From NCBI GenBank assembly GCA_028293125.1, contig JAQGPJ010000034.1, forward strand, positions 1 to 64,000: a stretch of DNA of 64,000 nt, read 5' to 3'. A program made the position numbers and the translations under genes. Below the pieces are notes generated by a model. It searched no databases. It had not been told where the DNA came from and saw nothing but the letters and a program-made list of their open reading frames with translations. The DNA comes from Verrucomicrobiales bacterium (lineage in GTDB: Bacteria > Verrucomicrobiota > Verrucomicrobiia > Verrucomicrobiales > V1-33). Positions 8,588 to 18,724 of this stretch are shown here, in pieces (position 1 is the first letter of the stretch; every line of letters begins with the position of its first letter).

Positions 8588-11500
8588 ATGTCCGCCAATA
8601 CTGCCGCTGCTCCGGTTCCCGCCATCCGTCCCATCCGCAAGCTCCTCGTCGCCAACCGCTCCGAGATAGCCATCCGCGTGATGCGCGCCGCCACGGAACT
8701 GGGCATCCGCACGGTGGCCATCTATGCCAATGAGGACCGGTTCTGCCCGCACCGCTTCAAGGCCGACGAGGCCTACCACCTGGACGCCTCCAAGGGTCCG
8801 CTTGGCGCTTATCTGGACATTGAGGGCATCGTTGCCCTGGCCAAGGCGAAGGGCGTGGACGCCATCCATCCCGGCTACGGATTTCTCTCGGAGAATCCCA
8901 CATTCGCCGCCGCCTGTGCCAGGGAGGGCATCATTTTTATCGGACCGGAAAGCTCCATCCTCGACCGCATGGGTGACAAAACCGCGGCCCGTGCCGTGGC
9001 GGACAAGCTGAACGTCCCCACTTTGCAGGGCACCGCGGATCCTGTGGAAAGCAAAAAGGAGGCGATGACGGCGGCTGAGAAAATCGGCTTCCCGCTCATC
9101 ATCAAGGCGGCCTTCGGCGGCGGCGGCCGGGGCATGCGGGTGGTCCGCGAGGCCAAGGATCTGGAGGGTCTCCTGGACGAGGCCCAGACGGAGGCCCAGC
9201 GCGCCTTCGGCAACGGTGCGGTGTTTCTGGAGAAATTCGTCGGCAGGGCCAAGCACATCGAAGTCCAGATCCTGGCCGACAAGCACGGCCATGTGCTGCA
9301 CCTTCACGAGCGTGACTGCTCCGTGCAGCGCCGCCATCAGAAGGTCATCGAGCAGGCCCCCAGCTACGGCATTGACCAGAAAATCATCGACGCCCTCTGC
9401 GACTCCGCGGTCAAAATCGCCCGCGAGGTGAACTACACCCATGCGGGCACGGTGGAGTATTTGGTCGATGTGGAGTCCGGCGAGTGGTACTTCATCGAAA
9501 TGAATCCCCGGATTCAGGTGGAGCACACCGTCACCGAGGAGGTCACGGGCATCGATATTGTCCGCTGCCAGATCCTCATCGCCCAGGGCCATGAACTGCA
9601 CGAGGAGCCCATCGGGCTGCCCTCGCAGGACAAAATCGAGAAAAGCGGATTCGCCATCCAGTGCCGCATCACCACCGAGGATCCGGCCAACAACTTCACA
9701 CCGGATTTCGGCAAGATCCTCACCTACCGCAGCGCCGGCGGCTTCGGCGTGCGGCTGGACGGCGCCCTGGGCACCAACAACGCCGTCATCACGCCCTACT
9801 ATGACTCCATGCTGGTGAAGGTCACCACCTTCGGACGCACCTACGAGCAGAGTCTGCGGCGCATGGACCGGGCGCTGCGGGAGTTTCGGATCCGCGGGGT
9901 GAAGACCAACATCCCCTTTCTGGAGAACGTCATCTCCGATCCCATTTTCCAAGCCGGAGCCGCCACCACGCGCTTCATCGACACCAATCCGCAGCTCTTC
10001 ACCTTTGAAAACCGCAAAGACCGCGCCACCAAGCTGCTGCGCTACCTTGCGGACGTGACCGTAAACGGCAATCCCAACGCCAAAGGCTGGAAGCCAGCCA
10101 AAAACTTCACCGCCCCGCCGGTGCCCAGGGCCCACGACTTCTCGGTGGCCACCGAACCGCCACACGGCACCAAACACATCCTGAGCGATCTGGGGCCGGA
10201 GAAATTCTCGGAGTGGATCAGCCATGAGAAGCGCCTGCTGCTGACCGACACCACCTTCCGCGATGCCCACCAGTCCCTGCTGGCCACGAGGGTGCGCAGC
10301 TACGACATGCTGGCCGTGGCCGAGGCCGTGGCCCACCGCGCGTCCGGGCTTTTCAGCCTGGAGATGTGGGGCGGCGCCACCTTCGACACCGCCATGCGTT
10401 TCCTGCGGGACGATCCCTGGGAGCGACTGCGCCAGCTGCGGGAGATCATTCCCAACATCTGCTTCCAGATGCTCTTCCGCGGCTCCAACGCCGTGGGCTA
10501 CACGAATTATCCTGACAATGTGGTCCGCGGCTTCATCCGCCACGCCGCCGCCACCGGGATGGATATTTTCCGCATCTTTGACAGCCTGAACTACCTGCCG
10601 AACCTCACGGAGGCCATGCAGGCGGTCCGCGAGGAGACGAAGTCCATTTGCGAGGGCACCATCTGCTACACCGGCGACATCCTCGATCCCAAGCGCGATA
10701 AATACTCCCTCAGCTACTACGTGAAGCTGGCGAAGGAACTGGAGAAAATGGGGGCGCACATGCTCTGCATCAAGGACATGGCCGGCCTCTGCCGCCCGTT
10801 TGCCGCCGCGAAACTGGTGAAGGCCCTAAAGGAGGAGATCGGCATCCCCATCCACTTCCACACCCACGACACCAGCGGCATCAACGCCTCCAGCATCCTC
10901 GCCGCCTCCGAGGCCGGGGTGGATGTCTGCGACGCCGCCATCTCCTCGCTGTCCGGCTGCACCAGCCAGCCAAACCTGAACAGCATCGTGGCCGCTTTGG
11001 AACACACTCCGCGCGCCACCGGGCTGGATCCCTCCACGCTTCAGGAGTTCGGCGACTACTGGGCACACGTCCGCACCTACTACAAGCCTTTCGACACCGC
11101 TGAACCCTACGGCACCGCCGAGGTTTACCTCCATGAGATGCCGGGCGGCCAGTACACCAACCTCAAGGAACAGGCCGAATCCATGGGCATTGGCCACCGC
11201 TGGCCGGAGATCGCCCTGATGTATGCCGAGGTGAACCAGCTTTTCGGTGACATCGTCAAGGTCACGCCCTCCAGCAAGGTCGTCGGCGACATGTGCATGT
11301 TCATGATCTCCCGCGGCGTGAAGCCGGGCCAGGGCCGCCAGTATCTGCATTCCCTGCCCGCCGGCACCAGCTTCCCGGAAAGCGTCATCGACATGCTCCA
11401 AGGCGGCCTCGGCCAGCCTGTCGGCGGATGGCCGGAGGACGTGCAGCGCATCATCCTTGGTAAAAAGGAGCCCTTCACCAACCGTCCCGGCGAGCGCGCC

Positions 11501-12103
11501 GAGAAGGTCGATCTGGAGGCCACCCGCGCCACCGTCGCCAAAATCACGGGCAACGAGACGGTCAGCGACGACGACCTCTACAGCCACCTGATGTATCCCC
11601 AGGTCTTCGCGGAGTTCGTCAAATTCCGCGACGCTTACAGCGACATCAGCGTTCTCCCGACTCCGGCCTACTTCTACGGACTGCGGGACAAGGAGGAAAT
11701 CACCATCACCCTTGAGGCCGGCAAAACTCTTTTCGCCCGCCTGCTCAACCTCACGGAGGCCGACCCCACCGGCCAGCGCACTGCCATCTTCGAGCTCAAC
11801 GGTTACCCCCGCCATGTCCAGATCGCCGACAAGTCCGCCGCCAAACAGGTGGAAACCCGTGAGAAGGCGGACCCGGCCAATCCCCTGCACATTGGGGCCC
11901 CCATGCCGGGCATGATTGCCAGTATCGCCGTCACTGAGGGGGCCAAGGTCCGCGAGGGCGATCCCCTGCTCACGCTGGAGGCTATGAAAATGTTCACCAC
12001 CGTCACCTCGCCCATGACCGGCACCGTGGCCCGGCTGGCGGTTTCCGTGGGAAATACGGTTGAAGCCAAGGATCTGATGGCGATCCTGGAGAAAAACAGC
12101 TGA
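8588..12103 (+). CDS. pyc: Pyruvate carboxylase
   Basis: A 1171-residue full-length pyruvate carboxylase (biotin carboxylase, carboxyltransferase and biotin carrier domains in one chain). It makes oxaloacetate from pyruvate, bicarbonate and ATP to refill the TCA cycle. The biotin carboxylase domain (about 15-470) has IKAAFGGGGRGMR and the ERDCSVQRRHQKVIEQAP element. The carboxyltransferase domain starts near LLLTDTTFRDAHQSLLATRVR. The C-terminal carrier has EAMKM with the biotinylated Lys at about residue 1134. I use ATG 8588 because family similarity begins a few residues later (PIRKLLVANRSEIAIRV); an upstream ATG at 8513 would run through the hairpins of the leader. A single-gene unit. Confidence 0.96.
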   Translation: MSANTAAAPVPAIRPIRKLLVANRSEIAIRVMRAATELGIRTVAIYANEDRFCPHRFKADEAYHLDASKGPLGAYLDIEGIVALAKAKGVDAIHPGYGFLSENPTFAAACAREGIIFIGPESSILDRMGDKTAARAVADKLNVPTLQGTADPVESKKEAMTAAEKIGFPLIIKAAFGGGGRGMRVVREAKDLEGLLDEAQTEAQRAFGNGAVFLEKFVGRAKHIEVQILADKHGHVLHLHERDCSVQRRHQKVIEQAPSYGIDQKIIDALCDSAVKIAREVNYTHAGTVEYLVDVESGEWYFIEMNPRIQVEHTVTEEVTGIDIVRCQILIAQGHELHEEPIGLPSQDKIEKSGFAIQCRITTEDPANNFTPDFGKILTYRSAGGFGVRLDGALGTNNAVITPYYDSMLVKVTTFGRTYEQSLRRMDRALREFRIRGVKTNIPFLENVISDPIFQAGAATTRFIDTNPQLFTFENRKDRATKLLRYLADVTVNGNPNAKGWKPAKNFTAPPVPRAHDFSVATEPPHGTKHILSDLGPEKFSEWISHEKRLLLTDTTFRDAHQSLLATRVRSYDMLAVAEAVAHRASGLFSLEMWGGATFDTAMRFLRDDPWERLRQLREIIPNICFQMLFRGSNAVGYTNYPDNVVRGFIRHAAATGMDIFRIFDSLNYLPNLTEAMQAVREETKSICEGTICYTGDILDPKRDKYSLSYYVKLAKELEKMGAHMLCIKDMAGLCRPFAAAKLVKALKEEIGIPIHFHTHDTSGINASSILAASEAGVDVCDAAISSLSGCTSQPNLNSIVAALEHTPRATGLDPSTLQEFGDYWAHVRTYYKPFDTAEPYGTAEVYLHEMPGGQYTNLKEQAESMGIGHRWPEIALMYAEVNQLFGDIVKVTPSSKVVGDMCMFMISRGVKPGQGRQYLHSLPAGTSFPESVIDMLQGGLGQPVGGWPEDVQRIILGKKEPFTNRPGERAEKVDLEATRATVAKITGNETVSDDDLYSHLMYPQVFAEFVKFRDAYSDISVLPTPAYFYGLRDKEEITITLEAGKTLFARLLNLTEADPTGQRTAIFELNGYPRHVQIADKSAAKQVETREKADPANPLHIGAPMPGMIASIAVTEGAKVREGDPLLTLEAMKMFTTVTSPMTGTVARLAVSVGNTVEAKDLMAILEKNS

Positions 12104-12139
12104 GGGATTGCCCCGCCGCCCCGGCCTCCATCAATCCCT
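12103..12139 (+). terminator. Weak inverted repeat after pyc
   Basis: AGGGATTG (12103-12110, overlapping the stop codon) pairs with CAATCCCT (12132-12139) around a GC-rich 21-nt loop, followed by gtgcctgctttt. It is a plausible but weak terminator. Confidence 0.3.
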
Positions 12140-12213
12140 GTGCCTGCTTTTAAGTAAAGTGAATCATCACGTTATTAAAGTTCATTTTTTTAGTCTTTAT
12201 CCACTCATGAGGA

Positions 12214-12241
12214 TTGACAGGACCTGTTTTGTGGCTAACCC
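12214..12241 (+). promoter_or_regulatory. Candidate promoter of the HU-like gene
   Basis: A consensus TTGACA (12214-12219) is followed after 16 bp by TAACCC (12236-12241), a poor -10 hexamer. The AT-rich stretch upstream (12150-12200) could act as an UP element. If real, transcription would start at or next to the ATG at 12248, giving a leaderless message. Confidence 0.3.
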
Positions 12242-12247
12242 ATTGGA

Positions 12248-12697
12248 ATGAATACGGTTACGAAGCGGGATCTTGTGGTTCAAATCAGTGATCAGACGGG
12301 ACTTACCCAACACCAGGTGTTTGATGTTATCCAGCTGTTCATTGATAATGCCACCACGCATCTGGCTCAGAACGCGTCCGTGGTGCTGCGCAATTTCGGC
12401 ACGTTTGAAGTCCTGACGCGGAAGTCCAAAATCGGCCGTAATCCCCGGCAACCCGAAAAACCAGTCAGAGTTCCAGCCCGCGCCGTGGTGAAATTCACTC
12501 CCGGCAAGGACCTGAAGGAAAAGGTCCGTCAGCTTCTGCCGGCTCCGGAGACGGGAATCCTGGTGCCGGCTCCCAAACCTGCCGCCGCTCCCATCTCTCC
12601 TCCTGCCCCCAAAGTGAAGCAGGCTAAAAGCGCAGTGGCCCGCAAAAGCACCTCAACCGGACAGGCGTCCGGCACCAAGGCCAAGCCCTCCATCTGA
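12248..12697 (+). CDS. HU/IHF-family DNA-binding protein with a basic Pro/Ala/Lys-rich tail
   Basis: A 149-residue nucleoid-type protein. Residues 1-95 form the HU/IHF fold: TKRDLVVQISDQTGLTQHQV, then the FGTFEV strand and the DNA-contacting arm RKSKIGRNPRQPEKPVRVPAR. The remaining 50 or so residues are a low-complexity Pro/Ala/Lys tail (APKPAAAPISPPAPKVKQ), longer than a typical 90-residue HU. Such basic extensions are known in HU variants of several phyla and add non-specific DNA contacts. The gene stands alone with an AT-rich upstream region. The sequence does not show whether it works as a homodimer or pairs with another HU. Confidence 0.85.
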   Translation: MNTVTKRDLVVQISDQTGLTQHQVFDVIQLFIDNATTHLAQNASVVLRNFGTFEVLTRKSKIGRNPRQPEKPVRVPARAVVKFTPGKDLKEKVRQLLPAPETGILVPAPKPAAAPISPPAPKVKQAKSAVARKSTSTGQASGTKAKPSI

Positions 12698-12758
12698 AGG
12701 CTGCTCCCGGCATGGGATGCGGTTCTCAGCGGAAGCGTCATCAGAATGCCCGGAAAGG

Positions 12759-13435
12759 TCACAGGCCCCATTTTGCCAGCACTTCCCCGGGTGCCACTCA
12801 TACGTCGGAGAGGGCCGGTTGCCCGTGAATACGAGGTCTTCGAATCCGATGACGGTGGTGCAGTAGCCGGAGGCGCAGAGATCGCGGAACGCCGCCAAGA
12901 ACCGCGCCCCGGCCAAGTGCTCCGGCTTCGCTTTGGGAATGTGGCAGATATCGCCGCAGAGGGCGGTTTTCTGATCCTCTGAGAGTTTGGCATAGTGGGT
13001 GCCGAACCGGTTGAAGCTTTCCGTGCTCAGCCAAGCCAGACCGCCGCGCACTGTTTCCAGATCCTTTTTCTGCACCGGACAGGGAGCGCTGACCCATTCA
13101 TTCAAAACGCGGGCACCCCACGGCCTTGGCAGCGGATGATTTTTCATCCGCCGGCAGAATGGTGTCCACCAGAACGGTGGCGGTCTCCATTCCGGCGCGG
13201 TGAGCACCAGCGGCCAGGGACTGTGCACCGGCATCACCAGGCTGGGATCCGACTCCGTGCCCCGTGCAGGAGGGTCCGCCGGATCACCCGGCACGGACAT
13301 CGCCGCCGCACTCTGCTGGGCCAGCGCCTGACTGGCGCCTCCGAAGGAAACGGTGGCCGCCGCGCTCAGAGCGGGCACTTTCAAAAGGGAGCGCCGGTCC
13401 AATGCCGGCACGATGGGGAAGGCCGGCTCAGGCAT
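12759..13435 (-). pseudogene. Gluconate 2-dehydrogenase subunit 3-like gene, frameshifted
   Basis: The product resembles the small Tat-exported subunit that accompanies GMC oxidoreductases. It has a twin-arginine signal (DRRSLLKVPALSAAATV), then NEWVSAP and GLAWLSTESFNRFG as in the family. The expected segment ETATVLVDTILPADEKSSAA is present but in another frame (about 13117-13192). The native end GEVLAKWGL-stop (stop 12759-12761) is also out of frame with the preceding GNRPSPTYEWH. At least three single-base indels are needed, near 13190, 13117 (a GGGG run) and 12790 (a CCC run). The continuous frame running to 12653 is therefore a nonsense product overlapping the end of the HU gene. No GMC oxidoreductase partner is nearby. 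Confidence 0.75.
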
Positions 13436-13466
13436 CGTCCGGCAGCACGGATAAATATTGAGGGGC

Positions 13467-13486
13467 GGCGGACCCTAATGTCCGCC
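13467..13486. repeat. Short perfect hairpin between pseudogene and dapL
   Basis: GGCGGAC (13467-13473) and GTCCGCC (13480-13486) are complementary with a 6-nt loop. It lies 32 bp upstream of the gluconate dehydrogenase-like pseudogene start and well downstream of dapL. Function unclear; it could end the dapL transcript. Confidence 0.35.
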
Positions 13487-13649
13487 GTCCCCACTCTAAA
13501 AGCATGTCTCCAGCCAGTGCAAACCGGTGATGAAGCTTTTCCCGCCAAGGCTGGCTCCACCTCAGGAGATTTGGCTGGCTTCCGCCTGCTCTTATCCTCT
13601 TGGCCGGCGGCCGGGCAACCCGGCGATTGAATTCACCCCACAGGATTGA

Positions 13650-14888
13650 TCACCACTTCATGGCTGCGATGCGCCGCGCGACCTCCTCGGCGTTGGCACG
13701 GCTGTTGAAGGCGCTGATGCGGAAGTAGCCCTCGCCCGCAGTGCCGAAACCGGCTCCGGGCGTGATCACGACATTGGCCTCGTTCAGCATGCGGTCGAAG
13801 AGCTCCCAGCTTTTCACACCCTCCGGACAGGCGACCCAGATGTAGGGCGCATTGATGCCGCCGTAAACGTCCAGCCCGGCCTTGATGCAGGCTTCCCGGA
13901 GGATGGTGGCATTGCCCAGGTAATGGGTGATCAGCTCCTGGACCTCCTTTTTGCCCTGCTCACTGAAGAGCGCTTCCGCGCCGCGCTGCACAGGATAGGA
14001 CACGCCGTTGAACTTGGTGCTCTGGCGGCGCGCCCACAGCGGATGCAGCGGATGGCGCTTTCCATCCTCCGTGGAGGCCAGCAGATCCTTGGGCACCACT
14101 GTGTAGGCGCAGCGGACGCCGGTGAAGCCGCCATGCTTGGAGAAACTGCGGAACTCGATCGCGCAGTCCTTGGCACCCTCGATCTCGTAGATGGAGTGCG
14201 GCACCCCCGGCTCGGTGATGTAGGCCTCATAGGCGGCGTCAAAAAGAATGATTGCCTGGTTGGCCCGCGCGAAATCCACCCAGGTCACCAGTTCCGAAAA
14301 GCTGGCCGTGGCTCCCGTGGGGTTGTTGGGATAGCACAGGTAGATCAGATCGACCTTCTCCGCCGGCAGCCGGGGCACAAAGTTGTTGGAGGGACGGCAC
14401 GGGAGGTAAACCAGACCGCCGTGGGAGCCGTCCTCCTGCACATCCCCGGTGTTGCCGCACATGACATTGGTGTCCACATACACAGGGTACACAGGATCGG
14501 TGATGGCGATGCGGTTCCGGTGGCCGAAAATATCCAGAATGCTGCCGGTGTCGCACTTGGAGCCGTCGGAGATGAAGATTTCATCCGCCGTGATTTTGCA
14601 TCCCAGCGGCTCGTAGGCATTGGCCACAATGGCCTCACGCAGAAAGCCGTAACCCTGCTCCGGGCCGTAGCCGCGGAAAGTGCCGCGGTCCCCCAGTTCG
14701 TCCACCGCCGCCTTCATGGCGTCGCGGGCGGCGGCCGGCAGGGCCTCGGTGACGTCGCCGATGCCGCACCGGATCAGGCGCGCCGCGGCCTCCTTGTTCT
14801 CATAAGTGAAATTGGCTACGCGGCGGGCGATTTCCGGGAAGAGGTATCCGGCTTTGAGCTTGAGGTAATTTTCGTTAAGGAAGGCCAT
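13650..14888 (-). CDS. dapL: LL-diaminopimelate aminotransferase
   Basis: A 412-residue PLP-dependent class I/II aminotransferase that converts tetrahydrodipicolinate directly to LL-diaminopimelate, the short-cut lysine/peptidoglycan route typical of Chlamydiae, Verrucomicrobia, some other bacteria and plants. The start [20 protein letters not shown] is characteristic of the family, as are [30 protein letters not shown] and the PLP-binding Lys in [13 protein letters not shown] (about residue 251). The open frame continues upstream to 16409 on this strand, but that part is the shadow of tig. I therefore start at the ATG at 14886-14888. It is divergent from tig and transcribed alone. Confidence 0.95.
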   Translation of the reverse strand: MAFLNENYLKLKAGYLFPEIARRVANFTYENKEAAARLIRCGIGDVTEALPAAARDAMKAAVDELGDRGTFRGYGPEQGYGFLREAIVANAYEPLGCKITADEIFISDGSKCDTGSILDIFGHRNRIAITDPVYPVYVDTNVMCGNTGDVQEDGSHGGLVYLPCRPSNNFVPRLPAEKVDLIYLCYPNNPTGATASFSELVTWVDFARANQAIILFDAAYEAYITEPGVPHSIYEIEGAKDCAIEFRSFSKHGGFTGVRCAYTVVPKDLLASTEDGKRHPLHPLWARRQSTKFNGVSYPVQRGAEALFSEQGKKEVQELITHYLGNATILREACIKAGLDVYGGINAPYIWVACPEGVKSWELFDRMLNEANVVITPGAGFGTAGEGYFRISAFNSRANAEEVARRIAAMKW

Positions 14889-15125
14889 GACAGCGCCTCT
14901 TAGTCCGGCCCCCGCCTGAATCAAGACAAAAGCCGCCCGCCCCCTGTCGTCCCATCCCCGAAAAATCAGAACAAAAGAGGGGATTCCCGCTTGCCCGGCG
15001 GCGGACGGCGCGTTTTGCAGGGGCGGGTCAAAACTTCCGTTGTCTTCCGAAAGCAGGCCGATATTCTCCACGCCCGCTTTTGCGGCTTCCCTGCCCCTTT
15101 CTTTTTCTCCATCATCAGGACCGAC

Positions 15126-16529
15126 ATGAACATCACCGTTGAAAAACTTCCCAACTGCATGGCCAGCCTCAGTGTGCAGATTCCCTCCGAAAAGCAGACG
15201 GCGGCCCGCACCGCCATCGTGGGCAACTATATCCGCCAGGCCGCCCTGCCGGGCTTCCGCAAGGGCAAGGCTCCCCGCAATGTCGTTGAAAAGCGCTTCA
15301 AGGCCGACATCGACCGCGAGGTGAATGACCAGATCGTGAATGAAAGCCTGCGCGAGGCCATCCGTCAGGAGAAACTCAATGTTCTCAATGTGGCGGACTT
15401 CCAGCCCGGAGAGGAGAAGGATGGCCAGGTGAGCTTTACCGTGAAGCTGGTGCTGGCTCCGGAATTCAGCCTGCCGGACTACAAGGGCCTGAACATCACG
15501 GTGCCGAAAAATGAGGTGACCGACGAGGCCGTGTCCGAGGTGCTGGAGCGCCAGCGCGAGCAGATGGCCACTCTCCGCACCGTCGAGGACCAGCCTGCCG
15601 GGAAGAATGACTTTGTCTCCATCGATTACTCCGGCAAGCTGGAGGACAAGCCCCTGACCGAGGTCCTGCCCGCCGCCGAGCACTTCATCGCGCAGAACGA
15701 GGGCTTCCTCATGAAGCTGTCCGATGAAAACTTCGTTCCTGGCTTCTGCCAGCAGCTGGAGGGCATCAAGGCCGGCGAAACCCGCGAAGTGAAGGTCACC
15801 ATGCCCACTGAAGGGATCAATGAGGCCATCGCCGGCAAGGAAGTGATCTACACGGTCACCGCGAAGGAGGTCAAAGCCGCCGACCTGCCGGAGCTCAACG
15901 ACGAGTTCGCCTCCCGCCTGGCCGAAGGCAAGACCCTTGAGGAGCTGCGCGGGATTATCCTGGAAAACTCCAAACTGCAGGCCGCCCAGACCGAACTGGA
16001 GCAGAAGCGCATCGCGGCCATGAGCGCCCTGCGGGACAAAATCGAGTTTGATCTCCCCGAAAACGTGGTGAACAGCGCCGCTCAGCGCCGGGTGAATGAG
16101 CTGGTGAAGATGAACATCGACCGCGGCGTGCCGCAGGAGATGATCGTGGAGAACGAAAGTTCCATCCTCCAGGCCGCCGGCGACCAGGCGAAGGTGGACG
16201 TGAAGGATGAGTTCCTGCTTCTCGAAGTGGTGAAAAAGGAAAACCTGAGCGTGACTCAGCAGGACATGCTGCAGCGCATCAGCTCCATTGCCTACCGCGC
16301 CCGCACCACGCCTCAGAAGGTCATCAAGTCCCTTCAGAAAAATCAGGGTCTGGAGAATCTCCAGCACTCCATTCTCCTGGCCAAGGCCCTCGACGTCCTC
16401 GTCCAGCACGCCAATATTGAATACACCGCCCCGGAGGCTCCCGCCGCCGAACCCGAACCCGAACCCGCCCCTGCGGACGCCTCCACGGAGGAGCCGGCTC
16501 CCGCAACCGGCGAAAGCACAGCGTCGTAA
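15126..16529 (+). CDS. tig: Trigger factor
   Basis: A 467-residue ribosome-associated chaperone. The N-terminal ribosome-binding domain has the signature [18 protein letters not shown] (about residues 40-57). The FKBP-like prolyl isomerase domain lies around residues 155-245 ([12 protein letters not shown]...TVTAKEVK). The helical C-terminal arms follow and end in a Pro/Glu/Ala-rich tail ([18 protein letters not shown]). ATG 15126 is chosen because the family N-terminus ([11 protein letters not shown]) begins there. First gene of a tig-clpP-clpX unit, the standard arrangement linking nascent-chain folding with Clp proteolysis. Confidence 0.95.
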   Translation: MNITVEKLPNCMASLSVQIPSEKQTAARTAIVGNYIRQAALPGFRKGKAPRNVVEKRFKADIDREVNDQIVNESLREAIRQEKLNVLNVADFQPGEEKDGQVSFTVKLVLAPEFSLPDYKGLNITVPKNEVTDEAVSEVLERQREQMATLRTVEDQPAGKNDFVSIDYSGKLEDKPLTEVLPAAEHFIAQNEGFLMKLSDENFVPGFCQQLEGIKAGETREVKVTMPTEGINEAIAGKEVIYTVTAKEVKAADLPELNDEFASRLAEGKTLEELRGIILENSKLQAAQTELEQKRIAAMSALRDKIEFDLPENVVNSAAQRRVNELVKMNIDRGVPQEMIVENESSILQAAGDQAKVDVKDEFLLLEVVKKENLSVTQQDMLQRISSIAYRARTTPQKVIKSLQKNQGLENLQHSILLAKALDVLVQHANIEYTAPEAPAAEPEPEPAPADASTEEPAPATGESTAS

Positions 16530-16601
16530 GTTATCAGCCAGACAGACGGCCCCTCAACCGCCGCTCTGCCCTGACTGAATCCATCAACCCCACACGCACC
16601 T

Positions 16602-17306
16602 ATGTCATCCCCACTTTCCCATCTCCGCGAGCTTCAGGACGACCGCGAGCGCATGATGATCCTGCCGCCGCATCTCCGCAACGCCGCGCTGGACGTTGCG
16701 AAGAACGTCACCGTTTATGAAAAGGAGCCGGGGATCGGCATGATGGGCTTCGACCTGATCTCCCGTCTGATGAAGGACCGCATTGTCTTCATCGGCCAAC
16801 AGGTCAGCGACGGTCTGGCGAACTATGTGATCGCCCAGCTGCTGTATCTCCAGATGCAGGATCCGGGCAAGGACATCAACATCTACATCAACAGCCCCGG
16901 CGGCAGCGTCACCGCCGGTCTGGCGATGTATGACACCATGCAGTTCGTCACCTGCGACGTGAACACCTACTGCATGGGCATCGCCGCCAGCATGGGCAGT
17001 GTCCTTCTCACCTCCGGCACCAAGGGCAAGCGCTTCTGCCTGCCCAACAGCCACGTCATGATCCATCAGGTCAGTGGCGGAGCCCAGGGCACGGCCTCCG
17101 ATGTGGAGCGCACGGTGGAGTTCATGTACAGCCTGAAAAAGCGGCTCAACGCCATTCTCGCCAAGCACACCGGCAAATCCATTGAGGAAATCGAGCGCGA
17201 CTCCGACCGCGACAACTACATGACTGCGGAACAGGCCGCCGCCTACGGTTTGGTGGACAAAGTGCTTGAAAGCCGCCGGGAACTGCCGGTTGATGCGGGG
17301 ATCTGA
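16602..17306 (+). CDS. clpP: ATP-dependent Clp protease proteolytic subunit
   Basis: A 234-residue serine peptidase that forms the tetradecameric barrel working with ClpX. The catalytic triad is visible: Ser130 (GIAASMGS), His155 (MIHQVSGG) and Asp204 (DSDRDNYM). The oligomer/handle region [20 protein letters not shown] is intact. The N-terminus is some 30 residues longer than in the E. coli enzyme before [16 protein letters not shown] and is probably processed. It lies 72 bp after tig and 8 bp before clpX. Confidence 0.96.
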   Translation: MSSPLSHLRELQDDRERMMILPPHLRNAALDVAKNVTVYEKEPGIGMMGFDLISRLMKDRIVFIGQQVSDGLANYVIAQLLYLQMQDPGKDINIYINSPGGSVTAGLAMYDTMQFVTCDVNTYCMGIAASMGSVLLTSGTKGKRFCLPNSHVMIHQVSGGAQGTASDVERTVEFMYSLKKRLNAILAKHTGKSIEEIERDSDRDNYMTAEQAAAYGLVDKVLESRRELPVDAGI

Positions 17307-17314
17307 TTCTCTTT

Positions 17315-18616
17315 ATGGCCCGCTCCAACAATCTGACAATGTGCTCCTTTTGTGGCAAAAGCCACGCGGAGGTCAAAAAGCTCATTGCCGGACCTGGAGT
17401 CTATATCTGCGATGCCTGCATCATCGTCTGCAAGGACATTCTGGACAAGGAGACCGATGAGGCGGGGCAGCCACCCCTGCCCCGCCTCACGGTCCCCCGC
17501 CCGGCGGATATTTTCCGCCATCTTGACGATTATGTGATCGGACAGGACCACGCCAAAAAGGTGTTGGCCGTCGCCGTGGCCAACCACTACCGCCGTATCC
17601 AGCAGCGGATGAAGGAGGAGGACGAGCCCTCCGCTTTCCAGCCAAAAGCGGCGGACCGGTATCCCGATGTGGAGATCGAGAAGAGCAATGTGCTCCTCAT
17701 CGGCCCCACCGGCTCCGGCAAAACCCTGCTGGCCAAAACCATGGCCAGACTGCTGAACGTCCCCTTCAGCATCGCCGACGCCACCACCCTGACGGAGGCC
17801 GGCTATGTGGGCGAGGACGTGGAGAACATCGTCCTGCGCCTGCTTCAGGCAGCGGATTTCGATGTCCGCCGGGCGGAGATGGGCATCATTTACATCGACG
17901 AGATCGATAAAATCGGCCGCAAGACCGAAAACGTCTCCATCACCCGCGACGTCAGCGGTGAGGGCGTCCAGCAGGCGCTGTTGAAGATTCTGGAGGGGAC
18001 GGTCTGCAATGTCCCGCCGCAGGGAGGCCGCAAGCACCCCCAGCAGGAGTACATTCAGGTCGACACCACCAACATCCTTTTTATCTGCGGGGGAGCCTTT
18101 GTGGGACTCGATCAGATGATCACCCGCCGCCGGGGCCGCAATGTCATGGGCTTCGGGGCCATGGACGCCAACAAAACCCGCGTCGACACTCCGGTCAGCG
18201 AGGCTCTGCGGCATGTCCTGCCCGAGGATCTGATCGGCTTTGGCCTCATTCCGGAATTTATTGGCCGTCTGCCGATCATCAGCACCCTCCAGCCGCTGAG
18301 CGAGGAGGATCTGCTGCGCATTCTGACCGAACCGAAAAACAGCATCATCCGCCAGTACAGCAAGCTGCTGGGTATGGAAGGCGTGGAGCTGCAGGTCACC
18401 CGCGACGGCCTGCTGGCCCTAGCCGCCGCCGCCGTCAAGCGCGGCACCGGTGCCCGCGCTCTGCGTTCCATTTTTGAGGGCATCATGCTCGATATCATGT
18501 TCGAGGTGCCGGGCCGCGATGACATCCGCACGGTCATTATCAACCGTTCTGTGGTGGAGGGCGAAAAGCCGGCGGTGCTCCGCAAGCGCAAGCGCACCGG
18601 CCAGGACGCGGCCTGA
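17315..18616 (+). CDS. clpX: ATP-dependent Clp protease ATP-binding subunit ClpX
   Basis: A 433-residue AAA+ unfoldase that feeds substrates to ClpP. The N-terminal zinc-binding domain has [19 protein letters not shown] and CDACI (Cys4). The AAA+ core has Walker [13 protein letters not shown], Walker [12 protein letters not shown], the pore loop GYVGEDVEN and the sensor region [10 protein letters not shown]-terminal IGF-type loop that docks on ClpP is expected around [10 protein letters not shown]. Only 8 bp separate it from clpP, so the two are co-transcribed. Confidence 0.96.
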   Translation: MARSNNLTMCSFCGKSHAEVKKLIAGPGVYICDACIIVCKDILDKETDEAGQPPLPRLTVPRPADIFRHLDDYVIGQDHAKKVLAVAVANHYRRIQQRMKEEDEPSAFQPKAADRYPDVEIEKSNVLLIGPTGSGKTLLAKTMARLLNVPFSIADATTLTEAGYVGEDVENIVLRLLQAADFDVRRAEMGIIYIDEIDKIGRKTENVSITRDVSGEGVQQALLKILEGTVCNVPPQGGRKHPQQEYIQVDTTNILFICGGAFVGLDQMITRRRGRNVMGFGAMDANKTRVDTPVSEALRHVLPEDLIGFGLIPEFIGRLPIISTLQPLSEEDLLRILTEPKNSIIRQYSKLLGMEGVELQVTRDGLLALAAAAVKRGTGARALRSIFEGIMLDIMFEVPGRDDIRTVIINRSVVEGEKPAVLRKRKRTGQDAA

Positions 18617-18644
18617 GTCTGAGTCTGAACCGCTGCTGCCGCCG

Positions 18645-18666
18645 GCCGGCAGGCAGGACTGCCGGC
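18645..18666 (+). terminator. Terminator after clpX
   Basis: GCCGGCAG (18645-18652) pairs with CTGCCGGC (18659-18666) around a 6-nt loop and is followed by the T-rich TTGATTCTTTCTCC. This fits a factor-independent terminator closing tig-clpP-clpX. Confidence 0.65.
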
Positions 18667-18724
18667 TTGATTCTTTCTCCGTTGTGTTCCCTGCGCGGAG
18701 CGTCATGAATCCGCTTTGATTTCA

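Noticed and set aside
8531..10759. Very long minus-strand open frame opposite pyruvate carboxylase
   Set aside because: It has no family likeness and mirrors the GC-rich codon pattern of pyc; long antisense frames of this kind occur opposite most large genes here (for example 44112-46976 and 22267-23790).
12278..12292. tRNA T-loop-like GGTTCAAATC
   Set aside because: It lies inside the HU-like coding sequence and no acceptor or anticodon stems surround it. A similar string at 47713 is inside yoeB. I found no tRNA, rRNA or CRISPR array in the window.
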